Under the pieces are notes generated by a model, which searched no databases, was not told where the DNA came from, and was given only the letters and a program-made list of their open reading frames with translations. A stretch of DNA of 64,000 nt from an uncultured Monoglobus sp. (GTDB lineage: Bacteria > Bacillota > Clostridia > Monoglobales > Monoglobaceae). This document shows positions 54,874 to 63,944 of the stretch, piece by piece. The translations under genes were made by a program, and so were the position numbers. How positions within the stretch are numbered: position 1 is the first letter of the stretch; each line of letters starts with the position of its first letter. The stretch spans positions 40,917 to 104,916 of the forward strand of contig CANRHV010000002.1 in the NCBI GenBank assembly GCA_947630505.1, written 5' to 3'.

Positions 54874-57495
54874 ATGAAAAAATTTATCGGTTTAATTTTG
54901 GCGGCGCTTATGATATTCGCCGCCTCGGCGCCGGCCGCGTTCGCGGAAGATGTTGCGCCGAGCCTTTCTGTCACGGTGAGGCATGGCAGCAGCCTCGGTT
55001 ATGTCTACACAATGCACCCGTTCACGCTCCAGGCGGTATTTGACAGCGGGCAGACATCGGGCGCTTTCCCCGCGGATCGTTTTATAAAAGCGTCATGGCT
55101 CAGAGTTGACGAGCTTGAAAGCGGCGCGGATTTAAATCAAGTTTATGCCGACAACAAAGAAAAAGAAAATTTGATCACAAAACAGTCCGAATGGTATGGC
55201 GGAAGCTATAAGATAAGGTTTGACCTTGATATTTGTTTAAACGGCACATACATATTCTGCGGCTGGATATCCGATACGAGCGGAGCGCCGCAGTTTATAA
55301 AGAGTGTTGACATAAACGAGATAGAAACAGAGCGCCCCATGGCGGATATTGAGTTCAAAAGCTTCGGAGATTATTCAAAGGATACGATCGCCTCGGCCGC
55401 GATCAGGAATATGGAGTGCGGCAAGGGAAAGACGATAAAGCGTTACGCTCTCGTAAAAGATTATCTGCTGCCGCCCGGTTCATGGCCGGAATCTTTGCCG
55501 CCCGACTATTGCAACGCCCAATACGATGATAGGATCTCAAAGCTGATGGACAGCTTCATAAACTCCGGACTTGAGGTAAAGCCCGATGAAAACGGCGCGT
55601 ATAATCTAAAATATACCGGCTCATACAACCTGTTTATCGAAGACTCCGAGGGAAAATACACGGTTGTGTCGAAGGAGCTGTCAAAACCGTCTCAAATTGA
55701 CACCAAGCCGCCCGAGATCGACTTTGACGTGAAAGTACCCGCGTCCGAAAAAGAACCGTCGGAAATAAAGGTGACAGCCGCGGATAATATCGGCGTCGCG
55801 AGAATTGATTATGCCGATGTTGAGCTTAAACAGATAGGCAGATCCGACAACGGCACGGATGAATTTTTTCTGACAGAGAGAAAACCGATTTCGGCTTCCG
55901 GCGGAACTATAAAGACGGATAGATCCATAGTGATCTGCGCCGTTGACACAAGCGGCAACGCGAGCTATGAGCGAGTGGATATCGAAAATGAGCCCGAACC
56001 GACAAATGAGCCCGATGAAACATCATCGCCCATACCCTCGGCGGCAGCGGCGCCGAAGCCCACGGAGGCGCCAAAGATCAGTTATACGCTGTCGGAAACC
56101 GCTGACACTTGGAACCCGATAAGCGTAAATCTTGACATAACCGATGACGAGGATATTGCGCAGGTACGCTTTGTCAGAATGTTACAGAGTCGGCACGGAT
56201 TGTATCCGCCCTACGAAGACGGGATAGACAGCGGCTCTGTACCTTATGATGTTGATTGCTTCGGTCTTTTTCTGCCGGGCTCGGATAAGACGAGTGAGGA
56301 AGAACTGAAAGAGATAGAAAAAATTTGCGGCGGCCTTGAGCAGGGAATTATTGCGGAGAGCTATTATTTAAGCGCCTTCATAGATAATGTCACAGGAGAT
56401 GAAGAGTATACCGATTATTCAACCGAAGTGATCGGAAACACCTTTACTGTTTATCAAAACAGCCCCTATATCATATATGCCGAGGATAAGAGCGGAAACA
56501 AAAGCTTCAAGTTTTTTGAGGTAAAAAACATAAAATCGGCATCTGCGGATGTTGAAGTGAATGTATACCCGGATTTCAGCGAAGAATATATCGCCGAAGC
56601 AAAGCTGAACAATGTTGTCGAGAACCCTAATGCCGGCATAAAGAATATTTATGTTTACAGAGCGCTTCACGAGTTAGCTTCTGCCGGCGTGCTTGATGAG
56701 ATACGCGCAACGCAGCACACTATCGCCGGTTATCAAAAGTACAGTCAGATGATCGAGCCGATCAACGGAGTGTATTATCTTAAGGATTTGGGCGAATACA
56801 GGATAATCCTTGAGGATGAATGGGGAAACTATTCATTTTCACGGTTCACGCTTTCGCCGAGCAGTGATATTCGCCCGCCTATTGAGTGCAGTATAAAATC
56901 GGACGGCAGTCAATTCATGGTGGATGTCCGGCCCGACGGCGATGATATAGCCAAGCTCGAATATGTGAAGTGCGAAGAAAAATATGAGGACATCGCGGAA
57001 CTGACAGACGAGGATCTGTTCGCTCTCGGAACAGACAGAACAAAAATCACGGACAAAACATTTACAGCCCAAGCGGGTCAAAGATATGCCGTGCGCGCCC
57101 TGTACACAGACGGAAGCGCGGCGTACGGCACAGTGACGATCGACGCGCCGAGCAAAAACTATAGGTACGAAATAAGCGGCCTGTCGATACTCACGCAGGC
57201 GGGCGAAGCTCTCGAGGCGCCGCCCGAAAACGGCAGCTTTGAGGCGGAGGTCACGCTCAAAAAGCTGAAGGACGAAATCTCAAAGGACTATGTTTTTGTC
57301 GCGGCATATGACGAGGAGGGCATACTGCTGAATATCGACTATGTGCGCGCCGACTTCGCGCCCGATCATGACTATTCTTTCGGATTCAACATTCCGCCTC
57401 AGACCCGGAAGATCGCTTCGATAAAAGCCTTTGTCTGGAGCGACTTCGGCTCGGCGAATCCTTTATCCGAAACAAAAGAAATAAATTTTAAATAA
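54874..57495 (+). CDS. Large secreted protein, probable LytTR-regulated effector
   Basis: 873 aa. Signal peptide MKKFIGLILAALMIFAA...FAE; a series of beta-rich, Ig-like segments with recurrent phrases such as DxSGNASY/DKSGNKSF, split by a Pro/Glu/Thr linker (about 372-405). A C-terminal ~100-aa domain (about 770-873: VFVAAYDEEGILLNI ... AFVWSDFGSANPLSETKEI) resembles the C-terminus of the BspA-like protein at 22849-25080. GGAGGG precedes the ATG. No SLH, LPXTG or catalytic motif is seen. Three promoters converge on it and it sits directly behind kinase pair 1, so it is the likely regulated output. Function unknown. Confidence 0.85.
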   Translation: MKKFIGLILAALMIFAASAPAAFAEDVAPSLSVTVRHGSSLGYVYTMHPFTLQAVFDSGQTSGAFPADRFIKASWLRVDELESGADLNQVYADNKEKENLITKQSEWYGGSYKIRFDLDICLNGTYIFCGWISDTSGAPQFIKSVDINEIETERPMADIEFKSFGDYSKDTIASAAIRNMECGKGKTIKRYALVKDYLLPPGSWPESLPPDYCNAQYDDRISKLMDSFINSGLEVKPDENGAYNLKYTGSYNLFIEDSEGKYTVVSKELSKPSQIDTKPPEIDFDVKVPASEKEPSEIKVTAADNIGVARIDYADVELKQIGRSDNGTDEFFLTERKPISASGGTIKTDRSIVICAVDTSGNASYERVDIENEPEPTNEPDETSSPIPSAAAAPKPTEAPKISYTLSETADTWNPISVNLDITDDEDIAQVRFVRMLQSRHGLYPPYEDGIDSGSVPYDVDCFGLFLPGSDKTSEEELKEIEKICGGLEQGIIAESYYLSAFIDNVTGDEEYTDYSTEVIGNTFTVYQNSPYIIYAEDKSGNKSFKFFEVKNIKSASADVEVNVYPDFSEEYIAEAKLNNVVENPNAGIKNIYVYRALHELASAGVLDEIRATQHTIAGYQKYSQMIEPINGVYYLKDLGEYRIILEDEWGNYSFSRFTLSPSSDIRPPIECSIKSDGSQFMVDVRPDGDDIAKLEYVKCEEKYEDIAELTDEDLFALGTDRTKITDKTFTAQAGQRYAVRALYTDGSAAYGTVTIDAPSKNYRYEISGLSILTQAGEALEAPPENGSFEAEVTLKKLKDEISKDYVFVAAYDEEGILLNIDYVRADFAPDHDYSFGFNIPPQTRKIASIKAFVWSDFGSANPLSETKEINFK

Positions 57496-57525
57496 GAAAA
57501 AATTAAATCTTCCCAATAAATACGC

Positions 57526-57556
57526 AGGGCGTCCCGTTTCGGGGCGCCTGTTTTAT
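57526..57556 (+). terminator. Terminator of the secreted-protein gene
   Basis: GGCGTCCCG (57528-57536) TTT CGGGGCGCC (57540-57548), then TGTTTTAT. Preceded by a TTAAATCTTCCCAA motif also found after the BspA-like gene (about 25087). Confidence 0.75.
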
Positions 57557-57598
57557 AAAAATATATGCGGGTCCGCCGCCTTCGGCGCGAATTTTAAA

Positions 57599-57627
57599 TT
57601 GACAAAATCTCTTTTCGGCTGTAAAAT
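57599..57627 (+). promoter_or_regulatory. Promoter of the second LytTR/GHKL operon
   Basis: TTGACA (57599-57604), 17-bp spacer, TAAAAT (57622-57627). The stretch from the -35 through the first codons is nearly the same as at 61777. No paired direct repeats upstream. Confidence 0.78.
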
Positions 57628-57647
57628 AAAAAAATAGGGGTGATAAT

Positions 57648-58370
57648 ATGACGCTTCGGATAGCCGTGTGTGACGATGAGAATTATTGGATAAATCAAAT
57701 TGAGGAACATCTTTTAAAATTTAAAGAAACGCATAATGATATTGAATGGGATGTGTTCTATTCCGGCACGGATTTATTGAATACCTATGATAAAAACAAA
57801 AATCCGTATGATGTTGTAATTATGGATATAGAGCTGAAAGATATATCGGGTATAGAAACTGCGAAAAAAATAAGAAAAGCCGATTATTCCGTAATACTTT
57901 TCTTTTTGACAAGTTATAAGGAATATGTTTTTGATTGTTTTGAGCCGTTTCCTATGAATTTTTGGGTTAAACCCTTATCATACGATACTTTTTTGTATGA
58001 TTTTAATCGGATATATGATAGAATAGAAACCGAAGCAAAATTTATCAAGATCATTGAAAACCGCCGTAAAGTGCGAATTAAGACCGGTGACATTATTTTC
58101 ATTGAGAATAAAGAGCGCAAAACATATATTCATACAACGCATCATGTTTATAAAACCAACCGGGCGCTTTACAGTATTAATGACAGCTTAGATACAAAAT
58201 CATTTGTCAGAGTTTGTAAAACCCATGTTGTTAATTTAGCGTATATACACATAATCGGCGACACATGGATCAATCTTTATAACACTAACGAAAAAATACC
58301 GTTATCGCGGACATACAAAAATAATCTTATCGAGAGCTACATGAACTATGAAGATAAGGAGAAATTATGA
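57648..58370 (+). CDS. LytTR-family response regulator (pair 2)
   Basis: 240 aa. Receiver domain begins MTLRIAVCDDEN, with phosphoacceptor D60 (VIMDIELKD) and Lys in FWVKPLS; LytTR domain about 135-235 (IIFIENKERKTYIHT, VRVCKTHVVNLAYI). Most similar to regulator 4. AT-rich. Preceded by AGGGGTG. Confidence 0.92.
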   Translation: MTLRIAVCDDENYWINQIEEHLLKFKETHNDIEWDVFYSGTDLLNTYDKNKNPYDVVIMDIELKDISGIETAKKIRKADYSVILFFLTSYKEYVFDCFEPFPMNFWVKPLSYDTFLYDFNRIYDRIETEAKFIKIIENRRKVRIKTGDIIFIENKERKTYIHTTHHVYKTNRALYSINDSLDTKSFVRVCKTHVVNLAYIHIIGDTWINLYNTNEKIPLSRTYKNNLIESYMNYEDKEKL

Positions 58371-58371
58371 T

Positions 58372-59667
58372 ATGAATTTATTGATACTTGCGAATTGCTT
58401 TACCGGTTTATGTGAGGCTGCATATTTATTCATATTGTGCTCCACCTTTTTAGAAAAGCGTCCTCGGCTCGGGAAAAAATTTATTATACTCGGTGTATTG
58501 TCATTGGGAATACTGATTGATGTGTGCAATGCTGTCTTTTCAATCAGTATAATTAATTTGGCGGTTATGTTTATTTTATATATCATATTCTCGTATTTTT
58601 ACGGCGGCAGATTTAAAATGCGCGTAATTTGCGCGGTTGTGAATCTCGTAATGGTAGTTGTAATTGAAATGCTTGTTTTAATAAGCATTTCACTGGTTTG
58701 CAATAAGAGTATTGATTTTAGCGTAAACGATCTTAATTTCAGAATAATCGGTATATTAATTTCAAAAATTGTAAATTTTTTAATTATAATATACATATAT
58801 ATACGATTTAAAAATGAGCGGCGCGTCTTATCAAATATAAGGTATTGGCTGCTTTTCGCGATCATGTTCGGCGTGACGGTTTTGTCTATGTACACCTTTT
58901 ACAGAACCGCCGAACTGACCGATATTACTTCTATAAGAACTCTGATATTATGTTGTATTTTGGGTTTATATATCGCCACGGCCATTGTCCTGTTTTTGTT
59001 TGAAAGTATGTCAAAACAAAGTTATGTAATAACAAAAAACAATATGCTTGAAGTCCAGCTTAAAGAGCAGTTAAAACATTATGACAATATAATGATGACG
59101 CAGGGCCAAGTAAAGAAAACCCGACATGACCTCGAAAATCACTTATACGCAATAAAAGCCTATATTGGAAAAGACGAACGCGAAAACTGCCTTGAATATA
59201 TCGAAAAACTTCTTAACAACATTTCAAAAAGCGACACGTATATTGACACGGGGAACACAGTCCTTGACGCGATATTAACATTAAAGAAAACCGTGGCGGA
59301 AGAAAAAAATATTGAATTTAACCTGAAAATATGTATTCCGAAAGATTTGCCGATGTCCCATGATGATGAGTGCATTATATTCGGAAACGCCTTGGATAAC
59401 GCTATCGAGGCCTGCGATAAAGTAAAAGAAAACAGATATATTAACGTTTACATGCAGTATGACCGAGATAAATTAATATGCAAAATTACAAATTCATGCG
59501 TAAAGAGAACCGATAAGCCCAAAGTCACGACCAAAAAAGATGAGAAAAATCACGGTATCGGTACGGATAATATAATGAAAGCCCTTGATAATTATAAAAG
59601 TATATCCAAAACAACACATACCGATAATGAATATGAGCTGTTTTTTATAATAATGGATTTAATATAA
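58372..59667 (+). CDS. GHKL sensor kinase (pair 2)
   Basis: 431 aa from ATG 58372, one base after the regulator stop, with AAGGAG about 10 nt upstream; in-frame codons further upstream overlap the regulator. Six or so membrane helices (1-200), H252 in TRHDLENHLYAIKAY, N-box NALDNAIEACD, G-box NHGIGTDNI. Ligand unknown. Confidence 0.9.
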   Translation: MNLLILANCFTGLCEAAYLFILCSTFLEKRPRLGKKFIILGVLSLGILIDVCNAVFSISIINLAVMFILYIIFSYFYGGRFKMRVICAVVNLVMVVVIEMLVLISISLVCNKSIDFSVNDLNFRIIGILISKIVNFLIIIYIYIRFKNERRVLSNIRYWLLFAIMFGVTVLSMYTFYRTAELTDITSIRTLILCCILGLYIATAIVLFLFESMSKQSYVITKNNMLEVQLKEQLKHYDNIMMTQGQVKKTRHDLENHLYAIKAYIGKDERENCLEYIEKLLNNISKSDTYIDTGNTVLDAILTLKKTVAEEKNIEFNLKICIPKDLPMSHDDECIIFGNALDNAIEACDKVKENRYINVYMQYDRDKLICKITNSCVKRTDKPKVTTKKDEKNHGIGTDNIMKALDNYKSISKTTHTDNEYELFFIIMDLI

Positions 59668-59675
59668 ATTTAAAA

Positions 59676-59747
59676 TTTCCCACTTAGACATGATCGTTTC
59701 CCACTTAGACATACCATATTGACAGCCAAAATCCCGCGACGTATAAT
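59676..59747 (+). promoter_or_regulatory. Operator repeats and promoter of the third LytTR/GHKL operon
   Basis: TTTCCCACTTAGACAT occurs twice without mismatch (59676-59691 and 59697-59712), period 21 bp, ending 6 bp before TTGACA (59719-59724); 17-bp spacer; TATAAT (59742-59747). The geometry matches P1 and P2, pointing to LytTR control, possibly autoregulation by regulator 3. Confidence 0.78.
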
Positions 59748-59774
59748 CAAATTCAGAAAATGGGGGTTGATAAC

Positions 59775-60485
59775 ATGACGCTTCGGATAGCCGTGTGCGA
59801 CGATGAAACAGAAGATTTGAGGCAGGAGGCAGCGCTCATCAAAAGCGTTTTGCCCGATAATATAGAGTGGGAGATTTACACTTTTTCCGATTCGGATGAT
59901 ATGCTCGCCTCGGATAAAATCTATCAAATGGTGTTTTTGGATGTGGAGATGGCCGGCATTAACGGAATAGAAACGGCGGGACGCATTCACCAAAAAAGTC
60001 CGAAATGCTTTATTTATTTTATAACATACCATGAGAATTATATGGATGACGCTCTGAACAAACACGCTTTTCGGTTCTGGACGAAACCGCTCAGCAAAAC
60101 GCGGCTGATATACGGCATTCAATCGGCTCTCAAGGAGATGCGGGCAAACAAAACGGTAGTTACCACATCGGAAAAGAATAAAATAGAAATTCCTTTGCGG
60201 GAAATTATATATGTTTATCACAGCAATCGTCTCACCAACATTATCACCGCGCGAAAAAAGATAAAAACGTATGATACCTTTCAAAACATAACAAAGCAAT
60301 TGGATGGGGATTGTTTCGCGCAAACGCACGGAAGCTACTATGTCAATTTAAATTACGTTACGGAATACAATAAGACCGATATAATCTGCCGATGCAATGA
60401 TAAAGAATACACCGTGTATATTTCCAAAAGGAAATATGCCGAATTTGATAAAAAGTTCAAGAAATGGAGCAGTGAACTTCGATGA
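59775..60485 (+). CDS. LytTR-family response regulator (pair 3)
   Basis: 236 aa from ATG 59775 (GGGGGTTG upstream; the same MTLRIAVCDDE start as regulators 2 and 4; an ATG five codons earlier overlaps the SD). Phosphoacceptor D56 (VFLDVEMAG), LytTR domain about 135-232 (GSYYVNLNYVTEYNKTDI), closest to regulator 1 over this domain. Overlaps the kinase by ATGA. Confidence 0.92.
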   Translation: MTLRIAVCDDETEDLRQEAALIKSVLPDNIEWEIYTFSDSDDMLASDKIYQMVFLDVEMAGINGIETAGRIHQKSPKCFIYFITYHENYMDDALNKHAFRFWTKPLSKTRLIYGIQSALKEMRANKTVVTTSEKNKIEIPLREIIYVYHSNRLTNIITARKKIKTYDTFQNITKQLDGDCFAQTHGSYYVNLNYVTEYNKTDIICRCNDKEYTVYISKRKYAEFDKKFKKWSSELR

Positions 60486-61750
60486 TCGATATCGGATATT
60501 TATTCGGCTGTTTATACGAATATCTCATTTTTGTGTATTTTGCGAATACCAATCTTGCGCCGCGAAAAAGTTATCCGAAAAGCACAGCTGCCGCGTTTTT
60601 GGGTTACGTTATAATATGGATGGCGGGTCTGTTAAGCAGCGTGGTAATTTCTATCGCGGCTTTTTTCGTGATCAATGTTATTCTGTTGCGGTTTGAGTAT
60701 ATAATTTCGCTTAAAACCGCGATATTTTACGGTATACTTTTGGACGCCTTTTCAACCTTAAGTGAATTTGCTTTGTCATATTGGTACGGAGTCCGCTTTC
60801 ATTTTTCCCGCGATGATTACACCGCGCAGCAGGTTTTCACTATTTTGACAGGAAGCAAACTAAGTTATTTGATGGAAGTTATAATTTTAAAACATTTATC
60901 AAAAAGAAAAGCGTTTCCCAATGCCGAAATTAATTTTGGGCTTATAATTATTCCCTTGCTGACGATTATTTGTGTCATAATACTGGTAACGGCGGAGATA
61001 AATTATACGATTTTTTCTGTCCTGTGTTCGGTATTGCTGATTATAAATATAATAACATTTTATATCCACGCAAGAATGAGTGAAAAAAATCAACAGCTTA
61101 AACTACTTCAGCAAGAACGAGAAAAAAACATGGCCGAATTGGTCGAATATCGGATTTTGGCGGAAAAATATGAGAATACAAAAATTATGCGCCATGATTT
61201 TCGCAAGCTGTTGGCCGTGTTGAGTGATTTGATCTCGGAAGATAACGAAAAGGCAAAAAAGTATATGCGGGAATTACAGTTTTCGCAAAGAAATCTGGAT
61301 TACGCTCGCTACACGGATAATAATATTTTGAACGTCATACTTGCCCAAAAGGCGCGGGAGTGCCGTGACGCGGGAATAGATATCCATATTCATTCCGATT
61401 CGCCGACTTTGTCATTTATATCGGATATTGACACCGTGACTGTTTTTTCAAATTTAATTGACAACGCCATAGAAGCCTCCGCCGATACGGAAAAGAAAGA
61501 AATTTTTGTGGATTTATATACGGTAAACGGAGCTTTTTCCGTTGTGAAAGTGGAAAACAACGCGGATCGGGAGCCTGTTGTTTTAGACGGTGTGCCTCAA
61601 ACGCAAAAAGACGATCCCGATGAACACGGCCTCGGAATAAGGAGCATAAATAATGCCCTGAAAAAATATAGCAGCAGCCTGGACTGGAGTTACGATAAAG
61701 AAAATAAATTTTTCAGAACACTTGTATTGATCCATATTCCCCAAAAATAA
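60482..61750 (+). CDS. GHKL sensor kinase (pair 3)
   Basis: 422 aa, multi-pass N-terminus (1-200), H238 in MRHDFRKLLAVLSD, N-box NLIDNAIEAS, G-box HGLGIRSI. The C-terminal half resembles kinase 1 (shared REPVV/TEPAV and LDWSYD/IRWSYD segments). A divergent duplicate of pair 1. Confidence 0.9.
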   Translation: MIDIGYLFGCLYEYLIFVYFANTNLAPRKSYPKSTAAAFLGYVIIWMAGLLSSVVISIAAFFVINVILLRFEYIISLKTAIFYGILLDAFSTLSEFALSYWYGVRFHFSRDDYTAQQVFTILTGSKLSYLMEVIILKHLSKRKAFPNAEINFGLIIIPLLTIICVIILVTAEINYTIFSVLCSVLLIINIITFYIHARMSEKNQQLKLLQQEREKNMAELVEYRILAEKYENTKIMRHDFRKLLAVLSDLISEDNEKAKKYMRELQFSQRNLDYARYTDNNILNVILAQKARECRDAGIDIHIHSDSPTLSFISDIDTVTVFSNLIDNAIEASADTEKKEIFVDLYTVNGAFSVVKVENNADREPVVLDGVPQTQKDDPDEHGLGIRSINNALKKYSSSLDWSYDKENKFFRTLVLIHIPQK

Positions 61751-61776
61751 AATCCCCCGCTCGCTTGAATTCTAAA

Positions 61777-61805
61777 TTGACAAAACCTCTTTTCAGCTGT
61801 AAAAT
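61777..61805 (+). promoter_or_regulatory. Promoter of the fourth LytTR/GHKL operon
   Basis: TTGACA (61777-61782), 17-bp spacer, TAAAAT (61800-61805). It shares AAATTGACAAAA, CTCTTTTC and GCTGTAAAATAAAAAAA with the promoter at 57599. Confidence 0.78.
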
Positions 61806-61827
61806 AAAAAAAGAGAGAGGTGATTAC

Positions 61828-62538
61828 ATGACGCTTCGGATAGCTGTGTGTGATGATGAGAACAGTTGGATAAATCATCTTGAAAATCATCTTGTTCGGT
61901 TAAATAAAGTATATAAAAACATTACCTGGGATGTATTTTACTCCGGAGAACAACTTTTAGATTGTTATACTAAAGGTAGTAAATATGATGTTTTAATCGC
62001 GGATATTGAATTAGACGGCATAAACGGGATTGAATTGTCCCGTAAAATTCGGAAAATGGATAAAAAGATAATAATTATCTTTTTGACGAATTATGATAAA
62101 TATATTCGTGATTGCTTTGAATGCGCTCCATCCGGATTTCTTGACAAACCCGTGAGTTATGAGGAGCTTAAAAGCACATTGGAACGGGTTGCGATAGATG
62201 TTGTCAGTTCAAATTACTTTACATTTAAAAATAACAGACAGGAATACAGAATAACATATGATGAAATTTTGTATTTAAACAGCGATAAGCGTAAGATAGT
62301 TTTACATACACACGATACAATATATGAATTTTGGGGAAAATTAAAAGACTATAAAGATATACTTTTGAAGCACGGGTTTGTTATAACCCACAATTCATTT
62401 TGCGTAAATCCGGCTTATATCGTTAAGCGCACCAAAAGCCAAGTGACATTGTCAAACGGTGATGTTATCCCGATAAGCAACTCCTGCAGAGAAAACTTTG
62501 AAAATACATATTTAAATTTTGTTATCGGAATGAGGTGA
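61828..62538 (+). CDS. LytTR-family response regulator (pair 4)
   Basis: 236 aa from ATG 61828 (GAGAGGTG upstream; in-frame sequence before it is the promoter). Receiver phosphoacceptor D59 (LIADIELDG), LytTR domain about 135-232 (ILYLNSDKRKIVLHT, VITHNSFCVNPAYI). Close to regulator 2. Six bp separate it from its kinase. Confidence 0.92.
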   Translation: MTLRIAVCDDENSWINHLENHLVRLNKVYKNITWDVFYSGEQLLDCYTKGSKYDVLIADIELDGINGIELSRKIRKMDKKIIIIFLTNYDKYIRDCFECAPSGFLDKPVSYEELKSTLERVAIDVVSSNYFTFKNNRQEYRITYDEILYLNSDKRKIVLHTHDTIYEFWGKLKDYKDILLKHGFVITHNSFCVNPAYIVKRTKSQVTLSNGDVIPISNSCRENFENTYLNFVIGMR

Positions 62539-62544
62539 TAGATT

Positions 62545-63834
62545 ATGTTTTTATTTTTAAATATTGCGATTATTACTTTTCAAATGATCATGACATATAT
62601 GTTATATGACAATTTTATGGAGTGTAATAAGAAGGTATTAAAGAACGTTTTAAAAATATTTTTTATTCTGATTTTATTGACAAATTATCTTATTGGCGGA
62701 GGTCTGATTGTAACTACTGTAATTTATATAGCCGCGGCGCTCATAGGAACAATGTGCTATGACGCTGATTGGAAATCGAAATTGTTTTGCGCGCTCGGCA
62801 TCGCGCTGATTTCCGATGCGATGGAGTACATAGCGGGAGCGTTGCTTTTAATTCTAAATCAAATTCGGCCCATTGACTTGATTGATGAAACAACATACCG
62901 CATAGTAGGAATGATTTCTTCTAAAATACTGTTGTTTATAGCAATTAAATTTATTTGTATATTTTGGAATAAAAAGTATTCGCATATTTATCGAAATTAT
63001 TGGATAGCGCTTATGACTTTGCCGATAATGAATATGGCAATTGTGATGTCTGTTGTATATTTTTTCAAATCAGTTTCACCTGAAAGTGAAGTGCCGATGT
63101 TAATTTTGATGATATGCACAATGTATAGCAGCGTTATCAGTTTTTATTTATTTGACAGACTAATTGAGTCATTTGAAACAAAATTAAAAAACGCTTTATT
63201 GGAAAGTCATGTTGACGAACAGAACGAATATATGAAAAAGCAAACTTATGATAATAAAAAAATGATTTCAATAAAACATGATTTTAAAAACCATTTGCAA
63301 ATTCTGTTTTCACTATTAAAAGACAAAAATATTGATGAAGCAGAAAAATATATTTTGGAATTGGGCGTTGAGCAGCTCGACAATGACGATGAAGTAATGA
63401 ATACGGGAAATTTGTCGCTTGATTCCATAATAAACTCAAAAATATCGCAGGCGCATAAAAATAATATTACAACAGAATTAAATATTAAAAAGCTGCCTTG
63501 TGATTTAAAATTAACCGGTGTAGAGTGTTGTATGCTGCTCGGAAACCTTTTTGATAACGCCATTGAAGGGTGTTTAGAATCAGAACCCGAAAATAGGAAA
63601 ATAATTTTTGATATATTATTTCGTCAACGTCAGCTGTTTATAGGAATACGAAATACAACCGATAAAAAAGTTGAGTTTGCGAACGGAAAGCCGTTGACCG
63701 ATAAGAGCGATAAAATAAATCACGGGATCGGCATTAATAATATTATCGAAGTGGTAGAAAGATATAACGGTATATTCAGAGCCTCGTGCCATAACGGATT
63801 TTATGAGACAAATATAGTTCTGTTTGATATATAA
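62545..63834 (+). CDS. GHKL sensor kinase (pair 4)
   Basis: 429 aa, six or so membrane helices (1-215), coiled linker, H245 in SIKHDFKNHLQILFSLL, N-box NLFDNAIEGC, G-box NHGIGINNI. Groups with kinase 2. AT-rich, like the rest of pairs 2 and 4. Confidence 0.9.
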   Translation: MFLFLNIAIITFQMIMTYMLYDNFMECNKKVLKNVLKIFFILILLTNYLIGGGLIVTTVIYIAAALIGTMCYDADWKSKLFCALGIALISDAMEYIAGALLLILNQIRPIDLIDETTYRIVGMISSKILLFIAIKFICIFWNKKYSHIYRNYWIALMTLPIMNMAIVMSVVYFFKSVSPESEVPMLILMICTMYSSVISFYLFDRLIESFETKLKNALLESHVDEQNEYMKKQTYDNKKMISIKHDFKNHLQILFSLLKDKNIDEAEKYILELGVEQLDNDDEVMNTGNLSLDSIINSKISQAHKNNITTELNIKKLPCDLKLTGVECCMLLGNLFDNAIEGCLESEPENRKIIFDILFRQRQLFIGIRNTTDKKVEFANGKPLTDKSDKINHGIGINNIIEVVERYNGIFRASCHNGFYETNIVLFDI

Positions 63835-63877
63835 AAATATTTTTTCACTTCGTGCCCGATTCGGCGCGTTTCGTGCC

Positions 63878-63907
63878 AAAGGACGCTTGACAGCGTTCTT
63901 TTTTTAT
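63878..63907 (+). terminator. Terminator of the fourth LytTR/GHKL operon
   Basis: GGACGC (63881-63886) / GCGTTC (63893-63898) with flanking AAA/TTT pairing and seven T. Confidence 0.8.
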
Positions 63908-63944
63908 TGATATAGTTTTAAAGTAAGATACTGTAAAGTAGGAT

